A stretch of DNA of 64,000 nt from Bacteroidota bacterium (GTDB taxonomy: Bacteria; Bacteroidota; Bacteroidia; Chitinophagales; Chitinophagaceae), in contig JAGWRO010000048.1 of assembly GCA_028876495.1 (NCBI GenBank), forward strand, positions 1 through 64,000. The letters run 5' to 3'. Below the pieces are notes generated by a model, which worked only from the letters and a program-made list of their open reading frames with translations, had not been told where the DNA came from and did no database searches. This document shows, in pieces, positions 10,372-19,739 of the stretch (position 1 is its first letter; every line of letters starts with the position of its first letter). The position numbers were made by a program, and so were the translations under genes.

Positions 10372-11646
10372 TCAATAACCATACTTTTCTTTCCACCTTA
10401 ATTTTAAAAATTTTCTCAATTCTTCTTCTCTTGCATTTTTTCCGGGGTTATATAAAACAGTATTTTTTATTTCATCCGGCATGAATTCCATGTCGGCAAA
10501 ATTATTTTCATAATTGTGTGCATATTGATAATTCTTTCCATAATCCAAATCCTTCATCAATTTGGTCGGCGCATTCCTGATTGCAAGCGGAACCGGCAAG
10601 TCACCAAATTGTTTTACCAAACCTTCGGCTTTGCCAATCGCAGCCACTGCTGCATTGCTTTTGGGCGAAGAGGCTAGATAAGTAGCACATTGAGATAAAA
10701 TAATTTTTGATTCGGGATATCCAATCATATTCACTGCCTGGAAAGTATTGGTTGCTAAAACCAAAGCCGTAGGATTGGCGTTTCCAATATCTTCACTCGC
10801 AAGAATCACCATTCTTCGCGCAATAAATTTTACATCTTCTCCTCCTTCAATCATTCGCGCCAGCCAGTAAACCGCCGCATTGGGATCACTTCCACGAATG
10901 GATTTTATAAATGCCGAAATAATATCATAATGCTGCTCTCCTTTTTTATCATACAAAGCCACTTTTTGTTGCCCTGCGCGAATTACTTCATCATCAGTGA
11001 TCCAAATTTCTTTTTCCATTTTTGAAGAAAGTTGATCTACCGTTAGTTCCAAAAGATTCAACAATCTTCTTGCATCACCACCTGATAAATTTATCAGCGC
11101 CTCCGTTTCCTTTATCTGAATATTTTTTTTTGAAAGAATTGCATCTGCTTTTATTGCATGGTTCATTAACTCAATCAAATCTTCTTTTTTTAAAGATTTT
11201 AAAATATAAACCTGGCAGCGGCTAAGCAAAGCGCTGTTTACTTCAAACGATGGGTTTTCTGTAGTAGCACCAATTAGCGTAATAATTCCTTTTTCTACTG
11301 CTCCCAGCAAAGCATCTTGTTGTCCTTTATTGAAACGGTGAATTTCGTCGATAAAAAGTATCGCATTTTCTTCGTGCCTTGCTTTTTCGATTACTTCACG
11401 CACTTCTTTTACGCCGGATGAAATAGCGCTTAAAGTATAAAAAGGCGCCTTTAAAGTGTGAGCAATAATATTAGCAATAGTTGTTTTTCCTACTCCCGGC
11501 GGCCCCCACAAAATCATCGAAGGAATTTTGTTATTTTCCAATGCAGTGCGCAAAATACTTCCCTTACCCGTAAGGTGTTGCTGGCCGATCAGTTCATTTA
11601 AAGTTTCCGGCCTAAGCCTTTCTGCTAAAGGAGTTGAGGTAGTCAA
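10372..11646 (-). CDS. rarA: Replication-associated recombination protein A (RarA/MgsA AAA+ ATPase)
   Basis: 424 aa; GPPGVGKTTIANIIA, LFIDEIHRFNKGQQDALL, GATTENPSFEVNSALLSR. Confidence 0.95.
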   Translation of the reverse strand: MTTSTPLAERLRPETLNELIGQQHLTGKGSILRTALENNKIPSMILWGPPGVGKTTIANIIAHTLKAPFYTLSAISSGVKEVREVIEKARHEENAILFIDEIHRFNKGQQDALLGAVEKGIITLIGATTENPSFEVNSALLSRCQVYILKSLKKEDLIELMNHAIKADAILSKKNIQIKETEALINLSGGDARRLLNLLELTVDQLSSKMEKEIWITDDEVIRAGQQKVALYDKKGEQHYDIISAFIKSIRGSDPNAAVYWLARMIEGGEDVKFIARRMVILASEDIGNANPTALVLATNTFQAVNMIGYPESKIILSQCATYLASSPKSNAAVAAIGKAEGLVKQFGDLPVPLAIRNAPTKLMKDLDYGKNYQYAHNYENNFADMEFMPDEIKNTVLYNPGKNAREEELRKFLKLRWKEKYGY

Positions 11647-11707
11647 TTGTGAATAGTGAATGGTGAAATTATGAATAAAATTAAATATTAATTGTTTTAA
11701 TTAAAGC

Positions 11708-13000
11708 CTACTTCGGTAAATAAGAAATCACATCTTTCAATGTTACCGGCGCTTGTTTATCATCAATTTCTATCACCACACAATAACCATTTGCGCCACC
11801 GGCTTTCAACAATCCATTTACTAATTTTTGTTGGTCGCTTTCTATTCTTTTTCCGTTCCAGATTTCTTTGGTGCACAAACATCCATCTGTAGGAGTTAAT
11901 GGATAATAGGGCTTTCCTAAATAATAACTGGGATCTATAGTGGTGCCATGAGCGATAATTTCACTTCTTCCGGCAAGGCCCGCATAATAAGATTCGTATA
12001 GCGGCAAAAAATCCTGTAAGTTTTTTGGAATCAGTTTTTGGTAATAATCCATTGTCCAGGTAGAATCCAAAATGTTGGTGTCATCAAAAAACTTTTGCAA
12101 ACTTAATTCAACAGGCATTCCCAATTGCACATTGGCAGTTGGCCCGATAAAATTTCCCATCGAAACTTTAAATCCATACATTTTAAAAATACCTTGTGGC
12201 GTATTTCCATTGGTTAAATAGCCGGGGAGGTTGGTAATACTACGCGCGAGTTGAGTAACGGTAAAAATTTTTCCTGTTGAATCAGTTACAAAATTGCCGT
12301 CAGTATTTCTTATTATAACCATTCCCGGGTAATCGCGATTTTTTCTTTGAAGGCTGTACATCACTTCCTGGTGAGGAAGAAATTCTTTACTAAAAATTTC
12401 GGGGAGAATTTTATTAACAGAATGTTCGTGAATTTTATCCGGCGACAACCTTGTTTGCAACATATAAAGAATAGGATTTTTATAGGCGCTGTCGCTAAAT
12501 TTTTCATGTAACTCTTTTGAAATTCTGTCTTTTACACTTTCGCTTTTATTGCTCTGAATTAAATATTCTGCACACATCGCAAATATTTTCGGATCGCTTG
12601 TTTTCTGTAACAAAGATTCAGAATAAGAAAGAAATTTTCCGGGATAATTACTGTAGGCTACTTCCAATAGCGCCCTCTGAAAAGAAATACTCCTGCTTTC
12701 AAGACTGTCGAACGCCGATCTGACTTTACTTTGGGTAAAAGGAGTACTGTATTCCATTACTTCCATGGCATCAAAAGCTTCTTCCCAGTTTTCTTCAGTA
12801 GAATCAGAAAGTGGCAACAAAAAATTTTGGCCAATACTGTAATTAATTAAGCCTTGCTTCATTTTCGTTCTTGCTACATCAGTTGTGTAAGATGTGTAAA
12901 GTGGTACGTTGTATTGCGCCGCTAATTGCTGGTAGCAAAATAGAATAATAAAAAAAACTATAAAAAACTTACGAAACACAATAAGGAATATTTGGGTCAA
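11708..13000 (-). CDS. Putative secreted L,D-transpeptidase-like (YkuD-like) protein
   Basis: N-terminal signal/TM segment; C-terminal HGTTID…PLTPTDGCLCTKEIW resembles the HG…S/T-x-G-C catalytic motif. Confidence 0.5.
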   Translation of the reverse strand: MTQIFLIVFRKFFIVFFIILFCYQQLAAQYNVPLYTSYTTDVARTKMKQGLINYSIGQNFLLPLSDSTEENWEEAFDAMEVMEYSTPFTQSKVRSAFDSLESRSISFQRALLEVAYSNYPGKFLSYSESLLQKTSDPKIFAMCAEYLIQSNKSESVKDRISKELHEKFSDSAYKNPILYMLQTRLSPDKIHEHSVNKILPEIFSKEFLPHQEVMYSLQRKNRDYPGMVIIRNTDGNFVTDSTGKIFTVTQLARSITNLPGYLTNGNTPQGIFKMYGFKVSMGNFIGPTANVQLGMPVELSLQKFFDDTNILDSTWTMDYYQKLIPKNLQDFLPLYESYYAGLAGRSEIIAHGTTIDPSYYLGKPYYPLTPTDGCLCTKEIWNGKRIESDQQKLVNGLLKAGGANGYCVVIEIDDKQAPVTLKDVISYLPK

Positions 13001-13108
13001 AAATTAAGAAAGAAAATGTTTATGCAAAGTGAAAATCTATCGATGCAAAAAAAGGAATTTATTGGTATTAAATAAAAATTACAGAAAGTTAGTCTGTATA
13101 TTTTTTAT

Positions 13109-13435
13109 TCAATTTATTTTCGGATTGTTTTTGTGCCTTTCCGCATCACGTAGACTTTTCTTTTCAAAATTTTTCTGAAGCGCTGAAGTCAGATCTACGC
13201 CAGTTTGATTGGCAAGACACATTAAAACCCAAAGTACATCCGCCATTTCATCAGCAAGATCTTTTTCATTCTCATTTTCTTTAAAAGATTGCTCCCCAAA
13301 TTTTCTTACCATCAACCTCGAAAGTTCTCCAACTTCTTCCATTAAAATACCCAAATTGGTAAGCTCACTGAAATAACGAACACCGGTGGTTGTTATCCAT
13401 TGGTCAATTTCTTTTTGGGCTTGTTCTATTGTCAT
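13109..13435 (-). CDS. MazG-like nucleotide pyrophosphohydrolase
   Basis: 108 aa; EEVGELSRLMVRKFGE…LADEMADVLWVLMCLAN (ExxE…ExxD MazG motif). Confidence 0.85.
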   Translation of the reverse strand: MTIEQAQKEIDQWITTTGVRYFSELTNLGILMEEVGELSRLMVRKFGEQSFKENENEKDLADEMADVLWVLMCLANQTGVDLTSALQKNFEKKSLRDAERHKNNPKIN

Positions 13436-13451
13436 AATAATTAATTTATTT

Positions 13452-13477
13452 CACGAATTTTAGCGAATTACACGAAT
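13452..13477. repeat. Left arm of 26-bp inverted repeat flanking the GxxExxY gene
   Basis: CACGAATTTTAGCGAATTACACGAAT; reverse complement matches 13870-13895 at 25/26 positions. Confidence 0.9.
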
Positions 13478-13482
13478 ATTTA

Positions 13483-13806
13483 CTATTTGACTATACGTTT
13501 CCATACCAATGACTTTTCGCCAAAATTTATTACCATAGCCAACTTCTGATCTGAAACAGCTAAATAACTTAATGCTTGTGAAAAGTGTGCAGGAATTAAC
13601 GCAACTGTAGATTTAATTTCTAAAATAATTGAATCATAAATAAAGAAATCTGCTGCATAAGGATTACGCAAGGTTTTCCCTTTATATTTTACAGAAAATC
13701 TCTTTTCTCTTTCAAATGGAATATTGTGCTCTAGAAACTCCATTTCCATGGCATCTTTATAGTTAATTTCCTTTAAACCCATTCCAAGCGTTTTATGAAT
13801 TTCCAT
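13483..13806 (-). CDS. GxxExxY family protein (predicted PD-(D/E)XK-like nuclease fold)
   Basis: GLKEINY = GxxExxY; YAADFFIYDSIILEIKS = D…ExK motif; ends SLVWKRIVK. Homology appears to extend upstream of the ATG. Confidence 0.85.
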   Translation of the reverse strand: MEIHKTLGMGLKEINYKDAMEMEFLEHNIPFEREKRFSVKYKGKTLRNPYAADFFIYDSIILEIKSTVALIPAHFSQALSYLAVSDQKLAMVINFGEKSLVWKRIVK

Positions 13807-13869
13807 GCATATATCAATTATTGTAAAAGATTCATTTTTATTAAAAGTTCAGCCATGGGCTATGTTTTA

Positions 13870-13895
13870 ATTCGTGTAATTCGCTAAAATTAGTG
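13870..13895. repeat. Right arm of 26-bp inverted repeat flanking the GxxExxY gene
   Basis: ATTCGTGTAATTCGCTAAAATTAGTG. Confidence 0.9.
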
Positions 13896-13901
13896 TAATA
13901 A

Positions 13902-14354
13902 TTATTCCCTGTTCTTCGAATCAATCATTATTGTAACCGGGCCATCGTTTATTAATTCCACCTTCATGTCTGCGCCAAATTTTCCGGTAGCTATTTCTTT
14001 TTCAAGGTCAGTTTCAAGCTGGTTAATCAACTTTTCATATAGTGGAATGGCAATCACGGGTTTACTCGCTTTAAGATAAGAAGGCCGGTTTCCCTTCTTA
14101 GTAGAAGCCTGGAGGGTAAATTGGCTGACCAGCAAAATATCACCATTAATTTCCTTAACAGAAATGTTCGGCACTTCGTTTTCATCATTAAAAATGCGAA
14201 GGTTTACAATTTTATTACTCAACCATTTGATATCTTCTTCATTATCTGAATCTTCAATACCTGCCAACACCAGTAAACCAACTTTTATTGCAGATTTTAC
14301 AGTATTATCAATGGTTACAGAGGCTTTTGATACCCTTTGAATGACTGTTCGCAT
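13902..14354 (-). CDS. dtd: D-aminoacyl-tRNA deacylase
   Basis: 150 aa; MRTVIQRVSKASVTID, LLVSQFTLQAST, FGADMKVELINDGPVTI. Confidence 0.95.
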   Translation of the reverse strand: MRTVIQRVSKASVTIDNTVKSAIKVGLLVLAGIEDSDNEEDIKWLSNKIVNLRIFNDENEVPNISVKEINGDILLVSQFTLQASTKKGNRPSYLKASKPVIAIPLYEKLINQLETDLEKEIATGKFGADMKVELINDGPVTIMIDSKNRE

Positions 14355-14597
14355 AATTACTTTAAGTTATATATTGTAATAAATTATAATGCCAAAAAAT
14401 GGAAAAACTGTAATTATTTTCTTTATACATTGCATAAAAATCACTTAACTCAATGCCCGCCTGCATTAAAAAATTTTACAAAATTCTTATCCACAGGCTG
14501 TTGATATTTTGAATATTTATTCTGGTTTAGAAAAAATATTTTCGTTCTCCCGCAACCCAAAAAAAAAATAATTTTAAAACAAAAATACTTATTACCC

Positions 14598-17500
14598 ATG
14601 GCTATAAAAAAACAAGCTCAGGCCGGTCTCCGTTTCCCCCGGCATTTTACCAAAGAGGGGCTTACTCCTTTTGAAATGTTCGAATATGATTACCGGACGT
14701 CGATAATAAAAAACACGACCGGTGAGGTTGTTTTTCAAATGGATAATGTGGAAGTGCCGAAGCAATGGAGCCAGATTGCTACCGACATTTTAGCACAAAA
14801 GTATTTTAGAAAAGCCGGAGTTCCACAACCAGACGGAAGTACGGGAAGAGAAACCTCCATAAAACAGGTAGCTCATCGTATGGCTCATTGCTGGCGCGTT
14901 TGGGGCGAAAGAAATAATTATTTTGCTACCAAAGAAGATGCACAAATTTTCTATGACGAATTAGTTTATGCCATTTTAAATCAATCATGTGTCCCTAATT
15001 CTCCACAATGGTTTAATACCGGTTTACATGAAGTATATGGTATCACCGGAAAGCCACAGGGACATTATTATGTTGATGGAAAAGATGGTATTCTTAAAAA
15101 ATCAACTTCCGCATATGAACGTCCACAACCTCATGCCTGTTTTATTTTGAGCGTGGAAGATGACCTGGTGAATGAAGGTGGAATTATGGACTTATGGGTT
15201 CGCGAAGCAAGAATTTTTAAATATGGAAGTGGTGTAGGAACCAACTTCAGCAGTATTCGTGGTGAAGGAGAAAAGCTAAGTGGTGGTGGTACTTCCAGCG
15301 GTTTAATGAGTTTTCTTAAAATTGGTGACAGGGCTGCCGGTGCAATCAAAAGCGGCGGAACTACAAGGCGTGCTGCAAAGATGGTTTGTCTTGATATTGA
15401 CCATCCTGAAATTGAAACTTTCGTAAACTGGAAAGTAGAAGAAGAAAAGAAAGTAGCAGCTTTAATAGCTGCGGGTTACCCCAGCGATTATGAAGGAGAA
15501 GCGTATAAAACAGTAAGCGGACAAAATAGTAATAATTCTGTTCGCATCTCCAACGATTTTTTCCATGCTCTTGAAAAAGATGGCAACTGGGAACTAAAAG
15601 CAAGAAGCGACGGGCATACCATGAAAACCATAAAAGCAAAAAAATTATGGGACGAAATTAATTATGCCGCATGGCGCTGTGCTGACCCTGGAACACAATA
15701 CGATACAACCATCAACGAATGGCACACCTGCCCGGAAGGCGGAAGAATAAGGGCAAGTAATCCATGCAGTGAATATATGTTTCTCGACAACACCGCGTGT
15801 AATCTTGCATCCGTAAATCTTCGCAAATTCTTTAATGAAGATAATAATACATTCGACGTTTCGGGTTTTGAATATACAGTTCGTTTATGGACAACCGTTT
15901 TGGAAATTTCAGTTTTAATGGCACAGTTTCCCAGCAAGGAAGTGGCACAGTTAAGTTATGATTACAGAACGTTGGGATTAGGTTTTGCTAATCTTGGAAG
16001 CATGCTTATGGTAAGTGGCATTCCTTATGACAGCGACAAAGCGCGTGGTATTGCCGGTTCCATATCAGCTATCATGACCGGAATTGCCTACAAAACTTCT
16101 GCAGAACTTGCAGAGCAGTTAGGCGCATTTAGCAGGTATGAAGAAAATAAAAAACATATGCTTCGTGTGATGCGCAATCATCGTGCTGCAGCTTATGATG
16201 CAATGGAAGCGTATGAAGGCATTGAAATAAAGCCACAAGGAATTAATGCAAAAGATTGTCCTGATTATTTATTAAAAGCCGCTACAAAAGCCTGGGACGA
16301 CGCAGTAAGGCTTGGCGAAAAATTTGGATACAGAAATGCACAAACCACAGTAATTGCTCCAACAGGAACGATCGGTTTGGTGATGGATTGCGACACAACC
16401 GGTGTTGAGCCTGATTTTGCATTGGTTAAATTTAAAAAGTTAAGCGGTGGTGGTTATTTCAAAATAATCAACCAAAGTGTTCCGCAGGCATTACGCAACT
16501 TAAAATATTCAGAAACTGAAATTGAAGAAATTGTAAACTACGCAAAAGGGCATGCCACTTTAAAAAATGCGCCTCACATTAACTTCGAATCTCTTGCAAA
16601 AAAAGGGTTTAATACCGTAGATCTGAAAAAAATAGAAGCCGCATTACCTACTGCATTTGAAATCGGGTTTGTTTTCAACGCTTTCAACCTCGGTGAAGAA
16701 TGTTTACAGCGCCTTGGTTTTAAAGCTGAAGACTATAATAATTTTGAATGGAGTTTATTAAACGCTTTAGGATTTACAGATGAACAAATTGATGAAGCGA
16801 ATGTTTATATCTGCGGAACGATGACCGTTGAAGGCGCACCTTATTTAAAAGAAGAACACCTGCCGGTTTTTGATTGTGCTAATAAATGTGGCAATATCGG
16901 CGAAAGATACATTCATTATAGCGGCCACATAAAAATGATGGCTGCAGCACAGCCTTTCTTAAGCGGAGCCATTTCGAAAACCATTAACCTGCCCAACGAA
17001 GCAACCATTGCCGAAATTGAAGAAGCATATTTATTAAGCTGGAAGCTCGGCTTAAAAGCGTGTGCGCTCTACCGTGATGGATCTAAATTGTCGCAGCCGT
17101 TAAGCAATAAAAGTGATAAGAAAAAGAAAGAAGCTGAAGAAGAAAGTGTAGAGCAACAGCACGAAACCGCTTTGGTAAATATGGGCCAGTTAACGATTGA
17201 TGATTTGCTGGAAGAAGTAAACAAACGCGTTCAGAACAGCGCAGATACATCATTAAAACGCCAACTGGCAATGATAGTAGAACGCAGGTCTTTGCCGGCA
17301 AAAAGAAGAGGCTTCACTCAAAAAGCTAAAATAAACGGCCAGGCGTTATTCCTCAGAACCGGCGAATACAGTGACGGTACGTTAGGAGAAATATTTATTG
17401 ATATGGCAAAAGAAGGCGCAACCATGCGCAGTATGCTCAACTGTTTTGCTATCTCAATCTCCATTGGCCTTCAGTATGGTGTGCCTTTGGAAGAGTTTGT

Positions 17501-17942
17501 AGAAAAATTTGTGTTCACCCGTTTTGAACCATCAGGAATGGTAGAACATCCTAATATTAAAACCACTACTTCCATCATTGATTTTATGTTCCGCTCTTTA
17601 GCGTATGAATACCTCGGAAGAAATGACCTCGTTCATGTTCTGGATAAACCCGAAGTTGAAAACCTGGGCAACCAACCATGGGACGAAAGCACGCCTACTA
17701 TTGGCGAGCGCAAACCTGAATTAAGCGAAATACGAGTAACCGGTTCACCGGCAACAAAAGTTCAAAAACAGTACAGGACCGAGCATGTAAAAAAAACAAA
17801 TTCTGATTTAGATGCTGTTAATGCAGCCTCAAAAAATATGCAGAGTGATGCACCTGCCTGTAACACATGCGGACACATAACCATCCGCAGTGGTACCTGT
17901 TACAAATGTTTAAACTGTGGTAATAGTATGGGCTGCAGTTAA
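14598..17942 (+). CDS. nrdJ: Vitamin B12-dependent (class II) ribonucleotide reductase
   Basis: 1114 aa; CVPNSPQWFNTGL, NPCSEYMFLDNTACNLASVNL, C-terminal CNTCGHITIRSGTCYKCLNCGNSMGCS. Confidence 0.95.
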   Translation: MAIKKQAQAGLRFPRHFTKEGLTPFEMFEYDYRTSIIKNTTGEVVFQMDNVEVPKQWSQIATDILAQKYFRKAGVPQPDGSTGRETSIKQVAHRMAHCWRVWGERNNYFATKEDAQIFYDELVYAILNQSCVPNSPQWFNTGLHEVYGITGKPQGHYYVDGKDGILKKSTSAYERPQPHACFILSVEDDLVNEGGIMDLWVREARIFKYGSGVGTNFSSIRGEGEKLSGGGTSSGLMSFLKIGDRAAGAIKSGGTTRRAAKMVCLDIDHPEIETFVNWKVEEEKKVAALIAAGYPSDYEGEAYKTVSGQNSNNSVRISNDFFHALEKDGNWELKARSDGHTMKTIKAKKLWDEINYAAWRCADPGTQYDTTINEWHTCPEGGRIRASNPCSEYMFLDNTACNLASVNLRKFFNEDNNTFDVSGFEYTVRLWTTVLEISVLMAQFPSKEVAQLSYDYRTLGLGFANLGSMLMVSGIPYDSDKARGIAGSISAIMTGIAYKTSAELAEQLGAFSRYEENKKHMLRVMRNHRAAAYDAMEAYEGIEIKPQGINAKDCPDYLLKAATKAWDDAVRLGEKFGYRNAQTTVIAPTGTIGLVMDCDTTGVEPDFALVKFKKLSGGGYFKIINQSVPQALRNLKYSETEIEEIVNYAKGHATLKNAPHINFESLAKKGFNTVDLKKIEAALPTAFEIGFVFNAFNLGEECLQRLGFKAEDYNNFEWSLLNALGFTDEQIDEANVYICGTMTVEGAPYLKEEHLPVFDCANKCGNIGERYIHYSGHIKMMAAAQPFLSGAISKTINLPNEATIAEIEEAYLLSWKLGLKACALYRDGSKLSQPLSNKSDKKKKEAEEESVEQQHETALVNMGQLTIDDLLEEVNKRVQNSADTSLKRQLAMIVERRSLPAKRRGFTQKAKINGQALFLRTGEYSDGTLGEIFIDMAKEGATMRSMLNCFAISISIGLQYGVPLEEFVEKFVFTRFEPSGMVEHPNIKTTTSIIDFMFRSLAYEYLGRNDLVHVLDKPEVENLGNQPWDESTPTIGERKPELSEIRVTGSPATKVQKQYRTEHVKKTNSDLDAVNAASKNMQSDAPACNTCGHITIRSGTCYKCLNCGNSMGCS

Positions 17943-17966
17943 TATTTTTTCTATTGGGATTTTTAA

Positions 17967-17997
17967 AGGGCCATCTTGTAAAAGGATGGCTCTTTTT
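17967..17997 (+). terminator. Terminator after nrdJ
   Basis: AGGGCCATC-N8-GATGGCTCT followed by TTTT. Confidence 0.65.
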
Positions 17998-18042
17998 GCT
18001 TATAATTATCCGGCAATGAAATTCATGGAATAAAAATCTTTG

Positions 18043-18060
18043 TTATTTCCTGGTTTACTA
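18043..18060 (-). repeat. Copy of intergenic 18-mer TAGTAAACCAACAAATAA (16/18)
   Basis: Plus strand TTATTTCCTGGTTTACTA. Confidence 0.45.
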
Positions 18061-18121
18061 CAAAAAAGATTTTGTGAAATGAACTTATCAACTCAACTTT
18101 GCGCCAGTTCTTTGTGATTCA

Positions 18122-18244
18122 CTTATCAAGAAAGGCAGAGGGAAATGGCCCTATGACGCCTTAGCAACCTAAAATATTTTTTGAATATTAAAAGGTGCTA
18201 ACTCCATCCTGTAATCCCGATACAATCGGGGCGGGACAGATAAG
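18122..18244 (+). ncRNA. SAM-I (S-box) riboswitch aptamer
   Basis: CTTATCAAGA…GGCAGAGGGA…GGCCCTATGACGCCTTAGCAACCT…AGGTGCTAACTCCATCC…GGGACAGATAAG; P1 closes CTTATC (18122) with GATAAG (18244). Confidence 0.93.
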
Positions 18245-18290
18245 ACAGACCCAAGTTTGACTTAATAATGGCGCTGCCATAGAATATATT

Positions 18291-18322
18291 AACTCACCTG
18301 ATCTGTCGGGTGAGTTTTTTTT
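18291..18322 (+). terminator. Putative riboswitch expression-platform terminator
   Basis: AACTCACC-N10-GGTGAGTT followed by a T-run, between the aptamer and homoserine dehydrogenase. Confidence 0.75.
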
Positions 18323-18380
18323 TGCGTGAATCTGAAGATGATGGTAAATAAATTAAAAAAAGTAAATAAAAAAACAACAA

Positions 18381-19655
18381 ATGGACACGCACAAGAAATT
18401 AGTTTTAGGGATTTTTGGATTTGGAGTAGTTGGTGAAGGTCTATATAAAGTACTTCATCAAACACCTTCATTGAATGCAACCATTAAAAAAGTTTGCATC
18501 AAACATCCAAACAAAAAAAGAGACGCACCTGCCGATCTATTTACAGTAAACAAAGAAATTTTGCTAAATGATAATGAGATCAACATTATTGTAGAACTGA
18601 TTGACGATGCGGATGCAGCTTATGAAATAGTAAAAACAGCTTTTGCAAATGGCAAATCAGTGGTGAGCGCCAATAAAAAAATGATTGCTGAGCATTTGCC
18701 CGAGTTGCTGGAACTTAGTCAAGAAGCAGAAAAATCCTTTCTTTATGAAGCAGCCTGCTGTGCTTCAATCCCGGTAATTCGCAATCTTGAAGAATATTAC
18801 GACAACGATCTTTTGCATTCCATCAATGCGGTGGTAAATGGTTCTACCAACTATATTCTTACCAAAATGTTTGAAGAAAAGCTTTCTTTCAAAGATGCTT
18901 TGATACAAGCGCAGCAACTGGGCTTTGCAGAAAGCAATCCAACATTGGATGTGGAAGGATTTGATGCGTTAAATAAATGGACTTTTTTATTAACTCATTC
19001 CTACGGCATCCTGCCCAAAAAGGAGGAAATTGTTTTTACAGGTATACAAAATATCACTTCAGAAGATGCGCTGCAGGCAGACAAAAAAGATTGTGTAACC
19101 AAACTGGTAGCCTCCGCAAAAAAACTAAAAAATGGTAAAGTGGCGGCATTTGTATTGCCACAATTTGTAAAAAAAGACGACCCATTGGCTTTTGTTAAAG
19201 ATGAATACAATGGGGTGGTTATTGAAAGTTCATTTGCAGATAAACAATTCTTTTATGGTAAAGGTGCCGGTAGTTTTCCAACGGCTTCGGCTGTATTGAG
19301 CGATATTTCTGCATTACGTTACGACTATAAGTATGAATATAAAAAGCTTTATCATCAACAACAAAATGAGCTAACTAACGATTTTTATGTAAGAACCTAT
19401 GTTGCTTTTACCGATTGGGGTCATGTTCGGAAGGATGATTTTGAAAGCATTGAAGAGTGGCATTCAAATGATCGAAGCAACTATTTGATTGGTATTATTC
19501 ATTTCGAAAAATTACGGGAGAGTGACTGGTGGAAAAAAAATGGTGTATCTCTGATCCTTATTGCCGACCCGATCATTGAATCTCTTGATGTGGCTAAATT
19601 GAAAAAAAGAAGTCTCGAACTTGCCGGAGTTGCCGGAAAATATTCTCTATCGTGA
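18381..19655 (+). CDS. hom: Homoserine dehydrogenase
   Basis: GIFGFGVVGEGLYKVL Rossmann motif; NGSTNYILTKMFEE, LGFAESNPTLDVEGFDALNK. Confidence 0.93.
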   Translation: MDTHKKLVLGIFGFGVVGEGLYKVLHQTPSLNATIKKVCIKHPNKKRDAPADLFTVNKEILLNDNEINIIVELIDDADAAYEIVKTAFANGKSVVSANKKMIAEHLPELLELSQEAEKSFLYEAACCASIPVIRNLEEYYDNDLLHSINAVVNGSTNYILTKMFEEKLSFKDALIQAQQLGFAESNPTLDVEGFDALNKWTFLLTHSYGILPKKEEIVFTGIQNITSEDALQADKKDCVTKLVASAKKLKNGKVAAFVLPQFVKKDDPLAFVKDEYNGVVIESSFADKQFFYGKGAGSFPTASAVLSDISALRYDYKYEYKKLYHQQQNELTNDFYVRTYVAFTDWGHVRKDDFESIEEWHSNDRSNYLIGIIHFEKLRESDWWKKNGVSLILIADPIIESLDVAKLKKRSLELAGVAGKYSLS

Positions 19656-19686
19656 TTATTTTATTTGTTGCTTAATTTTAGAAAAG

Positions 19687-19707
19687 CCATCTGCAGAGAT
19701 GGTTTTT
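19687..19707 (+). terminator. Terminator after hom
   Basis: CCATCT gcag AGATGG then TTTTTG. Confidence 0.5.
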
Positions 19708-19739
19708 GATTTTTATAAGATCATATTTCAGTAAAAAAC

